A DNA stretch of 64,000 bases, taken from positions 2,851,767 to 2,915,766 of the forward strand of contig NZ_CP022161.1 in NCBI RefSeq assembly GCF_002214185.1, written 5' to 3'. This DNA is from Streptomyces capitiformicae. Its GTDB lineage: Bacteria > Actinomycetota > Actinomycetes > Streptomycetales > Streptomycetaceae. Positions 51,252 through 61,700 of this stretch are shown in pieces. Position 1 is the first letter of the stretch; each line of letters begins with the position of its first letter. The notes beneath the pieces were generated by a model. That model saw only the letters and a program-made list of their open reading frames with translations, was not told the origin of the DNA and ran no database searches. Both the position numbers and the translations under genes were made by a program.

Positions 51252-54233
51252 TCACTCTTCTCGCTCTTCGGGGGTGAGGTGCGCCAGCAGCTGGGCGACG
51301 CTCGGCGCGAGGAGGATCGTGCGCACGGTGACCTTCACGCCGAACTCCCGGTCGATCAGCGACGCCAGCCTGACCGCGATCAGCGAGTCGCCACCGGCCT
51401 CGAAGAAGTTGTCGTCGGCGTCGATCTCGGGCAGCCCGAGGACCTCGCAGAACGCCTTCGCCAGCCGTTCGGCCAGGTCGCCGTCGTGGGTGGGCGTCGT
51501 CGCCTCGGTCACCGGGGCCACGTCTTGGTGGGCCGTCCCGGCCGCCGAGTGGGTCGGCTGTGGCTGCGGTGCCCCGGCCGCGGGGGTCCGCGTGGGCTGC
51601 TCGGCCGGGGTGGGGGCGTAGCGCCGTCGTTGGAAGGGGTAGGTCGGCAGCGCCGCGCCGCGCCGGTCGGCCTGGTGCAGCAGGTCCCAGGTGAGGGGCA
51701 GGCCGTGGGACCAGAGGCCGCCGGCGGCGTCCAGCACCGCCGCGCGCGCGGAGGTCCCCTCGACCGCGTGTGGCAGGCTGGACAGCACGCCGTGGCCGTC
51801 CGACAGGGCCCGGTGACGACGGGCCAAGGTGGACAGGGTGTGTCCCGGTCCCACTTCGAGCAGGACGCCGCTGCCGCCGTCGAGCGCCGTGGACAGTGCG
51901 TCGTCGAACCGGACGGTGTGCCGCAGATGTGCGGCCCAGTACCGGGGATCCTGTACCTCGTCCGCGGTCACCGCCCGCCCATGAGTGTCCGAGATCCAGG
52001 GGATGACGGGTTCCCGCAGTTCCACGGTCCGCAGGATGTCGGCGAACTCGTCCAGGACGGCGTCGACCAGGTGGGAGTGGGCCGCGCTGGAGATGTGCAG
52101 CCGCCGGGAGTCGATGTCCCGTTCGGTGAGGGCCTCCTGGAAACTCGCGATCGCCTCGACGGGGCCGGACACCACGCACTGCGCGGCGCCGTTGACTGCC
52201 GCGAGCGACAGTCCGTCGGTCAGCAGGGGGTCGAGTTCGGCGGGGGAGAGGGAGACCGCCAGCATGGCTCCGGCGGGCAGGGCGCCGAGCAGCCGGCCGC
52301 GCTCGACGACCAGGGTCAGCGCGTCCGCCACCGAGAGGACCCCTGCGGTGCACGCGGCGGCGTAGGCCCCGAGGCTGTGGCCGAGCACGCTCGTCGGAGC
52401 GATTCCGAGCGACTGCCACAGCCCGGCCAGCGCGTGTTGCAGGGTGAACAGCACCGGTTGGGCCACCTGCATCGGGACCAGGCTCTCGCGTGCGGCCGTG
52501 AACTCCTCGGGCCGGTCCGGGTCTGCGAGCAGCGCGGCGCGTACGGCCGCTCCGAGGTCCGGGCCGAGGAGGTCGACGCAGAGGTCGACACGTTCCCGGA
52601 AGGCCGGGGACCACGCGTACAACTCCCTTCCCATGCCCGGGTGCTGGCCGCCCTGCCCGGGGAAGAGGAAGGTGAGCCGCGTGGTGTCGGAGCGGCGCCG
52701 GGCCCGCCCGGCCGCCGTGAGCAGCAGCCCGGCGGTGGCCGTGTGGTCCGCGCCGACCACGTGCAGCCGGTGGGGGTGTTCGCGCCTGCCGGTCTGCAGG
52801 GTCCGGGCCACGTCGGCGAGCGGGGTCTGCGGGTGCTTCGTCAGATGGTCGGCCAGCCGTACGGCGGACTCGGCCAGCCCTTCACGGGTCGGCGCGGACA
52901 GGGGCAGCAGCTGCGGGCCCGTGTCGGCGTCCCGCTGCCGGGGCGGCGCGGGCGGCGGGGCCTGCTCCAGGACGACGTGGGCGTTGGTCCCGCCGATGCC
53001 GAGCGAGTTGACGCCCGCCCGTCGTGGGCCGTCCTTGTCGTGCCACGGGGTCAGCTCGGCGTTCACCACGAAAGGGCTGGAGTCGAGGTCGATCTCCTTG
53101 CCGGGCGTCACGAAGTGCAGGCTGGCCGGGATCCGGCCGTGCTCCACGGCGAGCGCCGCCTTGATCAGGCCGATGACGCCGGAGGCCGTGTCGGTGTGCC
53201 CGATGTTGGACTTCACGGACCCGATCCGGCAGTACCCGACGCGGTCGGTGTCGGCCCGGAACGCCTTGGTGAGGGCACTGATCTCGATCGGATCGCCCAT
53301 GGGAGTACCGGTGCCGTGGGTCTCCACGTAGCCCACCGTGCCCATGTCGATGCCCGCGACCGCGTAGGCCGTACGGATGGCGGTGGTCTGGCCGGTCACG
53401 CTGGGGGCGGTGAAACCGACCTTGTCGAGGCCGTCGTTGTTGACGGCCGAGCCGCGGATGACCGCGTGGATGTGATCGCCGTCGGCGCGCGCGTCGGAGA
53501 GCCGTTTGAGTACGACGACGCCCGCGCCGTCCGCGCCCACGGTGCCCTGGGCCGCCGCGTCGAAGGGGCGGCAGTGGCCGTCCGGGGAGAAGATGCTTCC
53601 CTCGGGCGGGACGACCACCGGGTGGGGTGTGCGGATGCTGACGCCGCCGGCCAGCGCGAGGCCGCACTCACCGGTGAGCAACGCCTGCACGGCGACGTGC
53701 ACGGCGACGAGGGAGGTGGAGCAGGCGGTCTGAACGGTGATGGCGGGGCCGGTCAGTCCGAGCTTGTAGGAGACCCGGGTGGTCAGGAAGTCCGCTCCCG
53801 TGGCGAGTTGGAGATGCCAGTCGGGCACCACGCCGTTCACCGAGGGGTCCGCCCGTAGCTGGTCCACGTACGAGGACGCGCCCGAGCCCGCGTACACCCC
53901 GATCGGGTCGCGATAGGTGGCCGGGACGCAGCCGGCCCGTTCCAGGGCCTCGGCGCAGCATTCGAGGAAGATGCGCTGCTGCGGGTCGATCAGCAGTGCC
54001 TCCGCCGGGGAGTAGCCGAAGTACGCGCTGTCGAACCACTCGGCGTCGGGGACGATGCCGTAGGCGGGCACGGCCCGGCCGTCCCCGGCTTCGGGGAAGC
54101 GGGTGATCAGCTCGTCGCCGGCCAGGAGGTGATCCCAGAAGTCGTCCGTGTCCGCCGTGCCGGGATAGCGCCCCGCCATGCTGATGATGGCGACCGCGGC
54201 GCTGTCGTCGCCGGGAGGGTGCGTGTCGCTCAT
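51252..54233 (-). CDS. Type I PKS module KS-AT-ACP
   Basis: 993 residues, AAAGG before ATG 54233. KS about 13-430 with complete triad (Cys in VQTACSTSLVAVH near 170, HGTGTPMGDP, SNIGHTDTASG). AT about 530-840: FLFPGQGGQHPGMGREL, GHSLGAYAAACTAGVL, and ERGRLL keeps the carboxylate-binding Arg; the specificity block is SSAAHSHLVD, closest to malonyl-type HAFH variants. ACP Ser in FFEAGGDSLIAV near 945. No reductive domains. An Ala/Pro/Gln linker (about 865-905) precedes the ACP. It would add one two-carbon unit to a carrier-bound intermediate, probably from the C-T protein encoded upstream. Confidence 0.92.
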   Translation of the reverse strand: MSDTHPPGDDSAAVAIISMAGRYPGTADTDDFWDHLLAGDELITRFPEAGDGRAVPAYGIVPDAEWFDSAYFGYSPAEALLIDPQQRIFLECCAEALERAGCVPATYRDPIGVYAGSGASSYVDQLRADPSVNGVVPDWHLQLATGADFLTTRVSYKLGLTGPAITVQTACSTSLVAVHVAVQALLTGECGLALAGGVSIRTPHPVVVPPEGSIFSPDGHCRPFDAAAQGTVGADGAGVVVLKRLSDARADGDHIHAVIRGSAVNNDGLDKVGFTAPSVTGQTTAIRTAYAVAGIDMGTVGYVETHGTGTPMGDPIEISALTKAFRADTDRVGYCRIGSVKSNIGHTDTASGVIGLIKAALAVEHGRIPASLHFVTPGKEIDLDSSPFVVNAELTPWHDKDGPRRAGVNSLGIGGTNAHVVLEQAPPPAPPRQRDADTGPQLLPLSAPTREGLAESAVRLADHLTKHPQTPLADVARTLQTGRREHPHRLHVVGADHTATAGLLLTAAGRARRRSDTTRLTFLFPGQGGQHPGMGRELYAWSPAFRERVDLCVDLLGPDLGAAVRAALLADPDRPEEFTAARESLVPMQVAQPVLFTLQHALAGLWQSLGIAPTSVLGHSLGAYAAACTAGVLSVADALTLVVERGRLLGALPAGAMLAVSLSPAELDPLLTDGLSLAAVNGAAQCVVSGPVEAIASFQEALTERDIDSRRLHISSAAHSHLVDAVLDEFADILRTVELREPVIPWISDTHGRAVTADEVQDPRYWAAHLRHTVRFDDALSTALDGGSGVLLEVGPGHTLSTLARRHRALSDGHGVLSSLPHAVEGTSARAAVLDAAGGLWSHGLPLTWDLLHQADRRGAALPTYPFQRRRYAPTPAEQPTRTPAAGAPQPQPTHSAAGTAHQDVAPVTEATTPTHDGDLAERLAKAFCEVLGLPEIDADDNFFEAGGDSLIAVRLASLIDREFGVKVTVRTILLAPSVAQLLAHLTPEEREE

Positions 54234-54278
54234 GATTGCCTTTCGTAGGTGCGGGCAGGGCCGCCGGATCAGGGGCGG

Positions 54279-54488
54279 TCAGTCCGCGGACCGGTCGGTC
54301 GCCTGCCTCAGGCCCCGGGGGCGCATGTCGGTCCAGACGCGGTCGATGTACTCCAGGCAGTCGGCCCGGGGGCCGCGCACCTGCTCCGCGGTCCAGCCCC
54401 GCGGCAGGGAGAGCTCTGCGGGCCAGATCGAGTACTGGTCCTCGTGGTTGCGTACGACGACGAAGTCCTCGCAGCTCTCGAACGGCAT
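54279..54488 (-). CDS. mbtH-like: MbtH-like protein
   Basis: 69 residues with GGAGAAG upstream. MPFESCEDFVVVRNHEDQYS, then IWPAELSLPRGW and CLEYIDRVWTDMRP: a textbook MbtH with NxExQYSIWP and W-TDxRP. Chaperone for the A domains of the second locus. It is preceded by a block of tandem repeats. Confidence 0.93.
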   Translation of the reverse strand: MPFESCEDFVVVRNHEDQYSIWPAELSLPRGWTAEQVRGPRADCLEYIDRVWTDMRPRGLRQATDRSAD

Positions 54489-54523
54489 GGTTCTTCTTCT
54501 CCTGACTCGTCCGGTGTGTTGTC

Positions 54524-54666
54524 GTGTCCCTGAGCCCGTGGCGCTCAGTGGTCGGTCGCCGTGTCCCTGAGCCCGTGGCGCTCAGTGGTCGGTCGCCGTA
54601 GCCCGTGGCGCTCAGTGGTCGGTCGCCGTGTCCCCTGAGCCCATGGGCGCTCAGTGGTCGGTCGCC
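54524..54666. repeat. Tandem repeat, about 37-bp unit, four copies
   Basis: Copies at 54524-54560 and 54561-54597 are identical. The third (54598-54627) lacks seven bases and the fourth (54628-54666) has two small insertions. Each holds GAGCCCGTGGCGCTC, able to form a small stem (TGAGC/GCTCA). The block fills the gap between the C-T and MbtH genes in the transcript. Confidence 0.9.
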
Positions 54667-54685
54667 GCGTTGTGGGTCCCGCGTC

Positions 54686-56491
54686 TCAGGTCGCCGCGCG
54701 GCGCCGTTGCAGGGAGCGGGCGCGTTCCGCCCGCAGCCGTGCCGTTCGCAGGTCGGAGGCGGTGTCGGGGGCGGGGCCGGTGGACGCCTGGTCGCTGTCG
54801 CCCGACAGATGGGCCGCCAGGGCGGCGATGGTCGGGTGCTCGTAGAACGCCACCATCGGAAGCTCCCGGTCCAGTCGGCGCTCCAGGCGCGCGTGGATGC
54901 GGGCGAGGGCCAGGGACTGTCCGCCGACGTCGAAGAAGTTGTCGTGGACGGTGATGTGTTCGTTGTGGAGCACCTCCCGCCACAGGTCGGTCAGCAGGCG
55001 CTCCAGGTCCGAACGGAACGGCGCCCGGGCCTCCGCCGGTGCCTCCTCCCGGGCCGGGGCCGCCTCGGCGGGTGCGGGACGGGCGGTGGTGCCGGGGCGG
55101 GCGGGCCGGTCGGGAAGCGCCGTCGCGAGGTCGGCGTCAGGGGCCTTGAGGACCGCCGCCAGCAGCTCCCGGTACCGGCCGACCAGTTGCTGGGCCGACT
55201 CGTCGTCGAGGAGCTGGGTGTTGTAGGTGAGGGACAGCGTGTGCTCGCCGCCGTCGGCCCCCGGCGCGACCGCCATGCCCAGATCGAACTTGGATGTCGT
55301 CGGCGCCAGGGTGAGGGGCTCCGCCGTCAGCCCGGGGAGCGCGGGCGGTGCCAGGGGCGTCGCCGGGGCGGCGAACACCGCCTGGACCAGCGGCGTGCGG
55401 CCCACCACTCGGCGCGGCCGGACCGCTTCGACGATCGTTTCGAGGGGCACCTGGTCATGGGTGAAGGTGTCCCACGCGGACTCCCGGACGTGGGCGATCA
55501 GTTCGGTGAACGTACGGGCCTGATCGAGATCCACCCTGATGGGCAGGGTGTTGACGAAGAGGCCGATGAGGTCGTGCAGTTCGGGCCGCGAACGCCCGGC
55601 GACCTGGGTCCCGATCAGCAGACTTCGCATCCCGGTGTGACGGGCGAGCAGCAGCGCGTACGCCGAGAGCAGCACGGTGAACGGGGTGGCCGAGGTGGCT
55701 CGGGCGAGCTCCGCGACCGCGTCCACGGTGGCCGACGGCAGTGCGGACACCACCTGGGCGCCGTGTGCGGCCGCAGGGTTCACGGTGCCTTCGCGTTCCG
55801 GCAGGTCGAGCGAAGTGGGCACGCCGTCGAGGTGGCCGCGCCACCAGGCGAGTTGACGCTCCAGATACGCGCCGGAGAGCCGGCGGCGCTGCCACTCGGC
55901 GTAGTCGGCGTACTGTACGGCGGGCTCGGGCAGCGGGGCGGTCGCCCCCGTCGGCGAGTAGTGGTGCTCCAGCTCCCGGTAGAGCACCTCGACCGACCAG
56001 CCGTCGCAGACGGCGTGGTGGAACGAGAGACACAGCAGGTGTTCCAGAGGGTCGACGCGCACCAGCCGGAGGCGAAGCAGCGGGCCCTGCTCCAGATCGA
56101 ACGGAATTCTCGCCCACTCGGTCAACATGGAATGTGCCGTGGAATGACGGATTTCGGCGGGAAGCGACGTCAGGTCGACGAAATCCAGCGGAATTTCCAT
56201 GTCCTCGTACATGCGCTGCCGAGGGGTTCCGTCGGGAAGAGTGAAGAACACCGTGCGGAGTCCTTCGTGACGTGCCGCGATGCACTGTACGGCGCGGTGC
56301 AGCTCGTCCTTCCAAAGCTCTCCGCGCAGACGGAGTGTCACGTCGAAATTATAGGCAGAGCTGCCCGGATAGAGCCGGTCGAGGAACCAGAGCTGCTGTT
56401 GAGCAAAGGATAACTTAGCAGGTGAAGAGCGGTCGAAGATGGGAATGGAGTGGCGACTGCCTCGCCGAACACCCGCACGCGTTTCCGGCAC
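54686..56491 (-). CDS. NRPS C-T didomain protein
   Basis: 601 residues from GTG 56491 with GGGGAGG six bases upstream. C domain about 15-440: LSFAQQQLWFLDRLYPGSSAYN, SFHHAVCDGWS (HHxxxDG intact), RHTGMRSLLIGTQVAGR, and LFVNTLPIRVD. T domain Ser in FFDVGGQSLALARI near 550. No A domain, so an amino acid must be loaded in trans by one of the lone A proteins. First gene of the minus operon; the divergent PCP gene starts 133 bp away, leaving a shared promoter region at 56492-56624. Confidence 0.9.
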   Translation of the reverse strand: MPETRAGVRRGSRHSIPIFDRSSPAKLSFAQQQLWFLDRLYPGSSAYNFDVTLRLRGELWKDELHRAVQCIAARHEGLRTVFFTLPDGTPRQRMYEDMEIPLDFVDLTSLPAEIRHSTAHSMLTEWARIPFDLEQGPLLRLRLVRVDPLEHLLCLSFHHAVCDGWSVEVLYRELEHHYSPTGATAPLPEPAVQYADYAEWQRRRLSGAYLERQLAWWRGHLDGVPTSLDLPEREGTVNPAAAHGAQVVSALPSATVDAVAELARATSATPFTVLLSAYALLLARHTGMRSLLIGTQVAGRSRPELHDLIGLFVNTLPIRVDLDQARTFTELIAHVRESAWDTFTHDQVPLETIVEAVRPRRVVGRTPLVQAVFAAPATPLAPPALPGLTAEPLTLAPTTSKFDLGMAVAPGADGGEHTLSLTYNTQLLDDESAQQLVGRYRELLAAVLKAPDADLATALPDRPARPGTTARPAPAEAAPAREEAPAEARAPFRSDLERLLTDLWREVLHNEHITVHDNFFDVGGQSLALARIHARLERRLDRELPMVAFYEHPTIAALAAHLSGDSDQASTGPAPDTASDLRTARLRAERARSLQRRRAAT

Positions 56492-56624
56492 GATGCCTCC
56501 CCTTGTCGTGCATTTTCCGCAAAGCATCTTGCTCGCAGCCGCCCGATGTCAAGGAATACGGTATAAATCGTCCATCAATCTTTTCTCTACGGAAACTGAA
56601 GATGTCGCCGCTATCTTGACCCCC
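56492..56624. promoter_or_regulatory. Divergent promoter region, possible leaderless start on plus strand
   Basis: TATCTT at 56612-56617 lies seven bases ahead of GTG 56625 with no ribosome site between, the usual layout of a leaderless transcript. GTATAAAT near 56560 could serve either strand. Confidence 0.4.
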
Positions 56625-56924
56625 GTGACGCATACCTCGGAACAAGACTCTGCCCTCGATACCCCGATTCCCCAAGTGCTGCACGCCATCTGGGCCGAAG
56701 CGCTGGGCCTGGAGGAAATCGGATTCGACGACGACTTTCTCCAGCTGGGGGGCCATTCACTCCTGGCCATGCGGATAACGGCCGAGGCCGGCGAGGCGTT
56801 CGACATCGATCTGCCCATGGCCGTGCTCTTCCGGCACCCCACGCTCGCCGCGTTCACGGTGGCCGTGGAGGCCGAGATCCGTGAGCAGGAGCTGCTGGCG
56901 CTCTCCGACGAACAGCGGGGGTGA
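56625..56924 (+). CDS. Stand-alone peptidyl carrier protein
   Basis: 99 residues from GTG 56625. One PCP domain: VLHAIWAEALGLEEIGFDDD, then FLQLGGHSLLAMRI with the phosphopantetheine Ser near residue 45. A short EIREQELLALSDEQ tail follows. Four bases separate its stop from the next GTG, so it pairs with the lone A domain at 56929. Such A/PCP pairs usually hold an amino acid for modification before it enters the main line. Confidence 0.9.
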   Translation: MTHTSEQDSALDTPIPQVLHAIWAEALGLEEIGFDDDFLQLGGHSLLAMRITAEAGEAFDIDLPMAVLFRHPTLAAFTVAVEAEIREQELLALSDEQRG

Positions 56925-56928
56925 CACG

Positions 56929-58461
56929 GTGACCGTCACGCGCACCGAGCCGATGCTGATCCATCAGGCCTTCGAGGAACAGGTGAAGAGGAGCCCCGAC
57001 GCCACGGCGCTCGCCACCGCCGACACGAAGGTCGGGTACGCCGAGGCCAACGAACGGGCCAACCGCTTGGCCCACTACCTGCGCGGCCTCGGAGTGGGCG
57101 GCGAGCAGCGCATCGCCCTGCTGCTGGAGCCGTCCGCCGACTATGTGATCACCGTGCTGGCCGTGCTGAAGGCCGGGGGCTGCTACGTGCCCCTCGACAG
57201 CGGGTATCCGGCGGCCCGGCTGACGGCGATCCTCGACGACACGCGGGCCACGGTGGTCATCACCCGCCGCGAGCTGCTGCCGCGACTGGCCGGCCACGAG
57301 ATCCGTACCGTCCTGCTCGACGACGAGCCGGGGCTGTTCGCGGTCGCGGACGACAGCAACCCGGATCTGCCCGCCGACCCCGACGACCTGGCCTACGTGG
57401 TGCACACCTCGGGGTCGAGCGGACGCCCCAAGGGGGTCATGGTCAGCCACCGCGGTGTGGTGCGGCTCGTGCGGGAGCCGGTGTGGGTCCGGCTGGGCCC
57501 GGACGAGGTCATCCCCCTGCTGACGTCGATCTGCTTCGACGTCTCGATGTTCGAGATCTGGGGGGCGCTGCTCAACGGCGGGTGCCTGGTCGTGGAACCC
57601 GGCGCGACGACCTCGCTGCGCGCCCTCGGCCGGGTCGTCCGCGACCACGGTGTCACCACCATGTGGCTCACCGCCGGGCTCTTCCATACCGTGGTCGACG
57701 AGGGCGTCGAGGCGCTGCGGGGGGTGAGGCAGCTCCTCGCCGGGGGCGAGGCCCCGTCGGCGGTGCACGTACGCAAGGCGCTGACCGCCCATCCCGGTAT
57801 GCGCTTCATCAACGGCTACGGGCCCACCGAGGCGACCATCTTCGCGGCCACGCACACGGTCGACTCGCCTTCGGGGACCGGTAGATCGGTCCCCATCGGC
57901 ACGGCCGTGGAGGGCACCGACCTCCGCATCCTGGACGACCGCCTGGAGGCCGTTGCCGACGGCGAGCCCGGGCAGTTGTTCATCGGCGGCGCCGGGCTGG
58001 CCCGCGGCTATCTGCACCGACCCGCCCTCACCGCCGAGCGGTTCGTCCCCGACCCCTACGGAGACGGGAGCGGGAGCAGGCTGTACGCGACCGGGGACCT
58101 CTGCGTCCGCCGGCCCGACGGCGCGATCGAGTACCTCGACCGGATCGACCGCCAGGTCAAGGTGCGGGGCTTCCGGGTCGAACTGGGCGAGATCGAGGCC
58201 ACGGTCAGATGCCATCCCGCGGTCCGGGACGTGGCCGTGGCCGCGCACGGCGACAGCCCGGAGACCCGTCTGCTCGTCGCCTACCCGGTGCTCGACCCCG
58301 CGATCGCGCCTGCCCCGGGCACAGCGCTGTCCGAACTGCGCTCCTGGCTGCGGGACCAGCTCCCCGGGCACATGGTTCCCGACGTCTGGCGGGTGCTGCC
58401 GAGGCTGCCCCTGACCTCGAACGGCAAGGTCGACCGCAAGGGCCTGCCCGCTCCGTTCTGA
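56929..58461 (+). CDS. Stand-alone NRPS adenylation domain
   Basis: 510 residues, GGGGGTGA upstream. Complete A domain: LAYVVHTSGSSGRPKGVMVSH, NGYGPTEATIF, YATGDLCVR, and the Lys of TSNGKVDRKG. Hand-aligned code D-V-F-W-L-G-G-I-F-K, close to valine codes of the DAFWLGGTFK type, so Val or a related branched residue is likely. It probably loads the adjacent PCP. The two acyl-CoA dehydrogenase-like enzymes of the locus are candidates to oxidise that aminoacyl group. Confidence 0.9.
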   Translation: MTVTRTEPMLIHQAFEEQVKRSPDATALATADTKVGYAEANERANRLAHYLRGLGVGGEQRIALLLEPSADYVITVLAVLKAGGCYVPLDSGYPAARLTAILDDTRATVVITRRELLPRLAGHEIRTVLLDDEPGLFAVADDSNPDLPADPDDLAYVVHTSGSSGRPKGVMVSHRGVVRLVREPVWVRLGPDEVIPLLTSICFDVSMFEIWGALLNGGCLVVEPGATTSLRALGRVVRDHGVTTMWLTAGLFHTVVDEGVEALRGVRQLLAGGEAPSAVHVRKALTAHPGMRFINGYGPTEATIFAATHTVDSPSGTGRSVPIGTAVEGTDLRILDDRLEAVADGEPGQLFIGGAGLARGYLHRPALTAERFVPDPYGDGSGSRLYATGDLCVRRPDGAIEYLDRIDRQVKVRGFRVELGEIEATVRCHPAVRDVAVAAHGDSPETRLLVAYPVLDPAIAPAPGTALSELRSWLRDQLPGHMVPDVWRVLPRLPLTSNGKVDRKGLPAPF

Positions 58462-58532
58462 TCGCGCTCAGGCCCCTCACTTTGCTGTCGTGCAGCATGA
58501 TGAACGGTGCTACTTGCCAGTAACCACTCCTG

Positions 58533-58580
58533 CTCGGGGGAGAGTAGTTGTTGAAAGCTCAAGGTCCACTCTCCCCCGAG
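58533..58580. terminator. Inverted repeat between the A and C-A-T genes
   Basis: CTCGGGGGAGAGT (58533-58545) and ACTCTCCCCCGAG (58568-58580), 13 bp perfect, 22-base loop. It could end the PCP-A transcript or act as an operator or attenuator for the following operon. The rest of 58462-58720 holds no gene. Confidence 0.55.
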
Positions 58581-58720
58581 GTACCCCGTGAATTCTTACC
58601 GTTGCCCCCTTTCCCTCGCCGCCGCGGACGTTCTTCTCTCCAACGGCGCCGACCTGGAGGACAGCGGTTGGGGCGGCTGAATCACTGAATTTCCCCCACG
58701 CGCCGAAAAGGAGTGACCGA

Positions 58721-61700
58721 GTGTTCAATCTGTCCACCTCCCAAGAAATCGTCTGGCTGCACGAACAGATGCTTCCCGGCAGCCGCAGCTACAACTTCAC
58801 CGGGGTACTGGATCTGCGGGGCACACTCGACGTGACAGCCCTCAGGACCTCCCTGGCGGAGGTCATGGCCCACCACCCGGGACTGCGCCTGGAGTTGGTG
58901 AACAGGGTCGGCGAACTGCCTGCCCAGCGCGTCCGGGAGGACGCCGAACCGCGCTTTTGCACCACGGACCTGACCGGCGAATCCGACCCGGAGGCCGCCT
59001 TCCTGAGCCTGCTGTCCCAGGAGGCCGAGAAGCCCCTGGAGACCGACCGCGCGCCGATGCTCCGATGGCATCTGGTGAAACAAGAAGAGTCCTTTCACCG
59101 CCTGATCCAGGTCGAACACCATCTGACGCACGACGGCCGGTCCTTCGCCATTCTGCTGCACGATGTATTCACCTCCTATCAGGCCCATGTTCGGGGACAG
59201 CGCCCCGAATTACTCCCCACTCGCTCCTACGAGGAGTTCGTTCGCGCGGCGTCCGCTGACAGGACGGACGACCGGAAGCGGAGCCTGGCCCACTGGCAGG
59301 AGCAGCTGCGCGACGTCCCCTTCAGCGCCGCCCTGCCCGGCCTCACCACACCCGGCGCGGTGCGCCGCCACCACGGCCGGCAGTTCCGCCAGCGAATTTC
59401 GGCCGAGCTGGCCGAGCGCCTGCGGGAGCGCTCCCGCAAGAGCGGCCACACGCCGTTCAGCACACTGCTCACCCTCTTCGGCGAGTTGCTGCGCCGCCAC
59501 AGCGGACAGCGCGAGCTGGTCATCGGCACCGCCGTCGGCAACCGACCGCCGGGGGCGGAGCGGTCCATCGGCATGTTCGTGAACACGCTGCCGCTCAGGG
59601 TGAGTCTGCGACCGGACGCGACCGGGACGACGGCCGTCGACGACGTCACCGACTCCCTGCTGCGGGCGCTCCCGCACCAGGACGTGCCCGTCCAGGAACT
59701 CACCCGAACGCTCGGACTGCACACGAGCGGCGCGGACAATCCGCTGTTCAACGTCATGTTCAGCGCGCACGACGCGGCGCTGCCGGAGCTCGACACCCCC
59801 GGCCTGGACGTCTCCCTCTTCGAGGGGTTCAACACCGGCACCACCCGCTTCGACCTCGACGTCGTCCTCCTTCCCGACGACCGCAGGGCCGTCGGCCCCC
59901 GCAGCGGCCCCGGCGGGATGATCCTGATCTGGGACCACGACGCCGACCTGTTCACCCCCGCCGCCGCCGATCTGCTCGCGGAGCGGTTCCTGGAACTCGT
60001 ACGCGCCTATCTGGACGCCCCCGACACGGCGTTGAGCGCCCTCGCGGTACCTCTGTCGGACTCGCCGGCGGTGCTCACCGACAGCCCCATCGCCCCGGAG
60101 GCGCTCGACCCGCTCGGCGCGCACGATCCCTCCTCCCCCGCGCTGATCACCGGTAACGGCCAACTGACCTACGGCGAGCTCGACCGCCGGGTGTCGGAAC
60201 TCGTCGAGCGGATGCACGACGCCGGGGTGGTCGCCGGGCAGCCCGTGGCCGCCGTGCTGCCGCGGGGCGTCGACAGCGTCGTCGCCCTGCTGGCCTGTCT
60301 GCGGTCCGGCGCGGTGTACGCGCCGCTCTCGCCCCGGGACCCCGCCGCCCGGCTCGGCACGCTCCTGGAACGGCTGCGGCCCGCCCTGGTGCTCGCTACC
60401 CGGGAAAGCTCCCTCGCGCTGCCGGCCGACTGCGTTCCCGCCCTGCTGGACGGGCCCGCCTTCCCCCCGGCCGCGCCGGCCACCCCGCTGAAGGACGCCG
60501 CCTACGTCATCCACACCTCCGGCTCGACCGGAGTGCCCAAGGGCGTCGTGGTCGGCCGGACGGCACTGGCCCACTACACCGGCGCGATCGGCCGGCGCTA
60601 CGCGCTGACCGCGCGGGACAAGGTGCTGCTGTTCGCGCAGCCCTCCTTCGACGTCGCGCTCGAAGAGGTGCTGCCCGCCCTGGCAGCAGGAAGCGCCCTG
60701 GTCCTTCCTCAGCGCGAGATCCCCACCGGGGCCGAACTCGCCGCGGTCCTCGCCCTGCGCGGGGTCACCGTGGCCAACCTGCCCACCAACTACTTCCTCG
60801 CCTCCCAGGAGGCCCTGCGCGAGGCCCTGCGCGACGGCCGCTGGGCGCCCCGGCTGATCGTGCTCGGCGGGGAACGGCTGCCGGCCCGAAGCCTGCGGGG
60901 CCTGAAGGCCGACACCGGGGCCGTGGTGCTCAACGCCTACGGCGTCACCGAGGCCACCGTCTCCTCCACGGTGCACGAGATCCTCGACGAGGATCTGGCC
61001 ACCGCGGGCGACATCCCGCTCGGCGTCGAACTGCCCGGTGTACAGGTGCACGTACTGGACGACGCACGGCAGCCGCTGCCGCCGGGCGCCGTGGGTGAAC
61101 TCGCCATCGCCGGAGTCGCGTTGGCCGACGGATACCTCGGCCGGGACGATCTCACCGAGGCCCGGTTCGTCAGTCCGCCCGCGCTCGGCGGGCAGCGGGT
61201 CTACCTCACCGGCGACTGGGGCTACCGGGACGTCGAGGGCCGGCTGTTCTTCCTCGGCCGCCGGGACAACCAGATCAAGCTGCGCGGTCACCGGATCGAA
61301 CTGGAGGAGATCGAGGCGGCTGCCTCGGCCGAACTCGGCGGCCGTCCCTGCTCGGTGATCCTCGATCAGGACGGCGACAACGGCCCACGGCTGATCGGTT
61401 TCGTGCAGGGCGCCGAACAGCCCGACCAGAGCGCGCTGACGGCCGCGTTGACCCGGACCCTGCCGGGCGCCCTGCTGCCCAGCCGGTGGTTCGGCCTGGC
61501 GGAGATCCCCACCATGGCCAGCGGCAAGCCGGACCGGGCCGCCCTCACCCGGATCGCGACGGAACTCGGCGCGGCCGAGGCGGAGCCCTCGCACAGCGCC
61601 GCCGACTTCACCGACGCCGGACAGGCCCTGCTGGCCCGGGCCTGGCGAGAGGTCCTCGGCCACGACCGGTTCGCCGCCGACTCGCACTTCTTCGAGGTCG

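Noticed and set aside
50482..53858. Long plus-strand frames (379 and 924 codons) opposite the thioesterase and PKS genes
   Set aside because: They mirror the third-position GC of the real minus-strand genes and carry no domain motifs.
54524..54666. CRISPR array
   Set aside because: The units adjoin directly without unique spacers and no cas genes are near.
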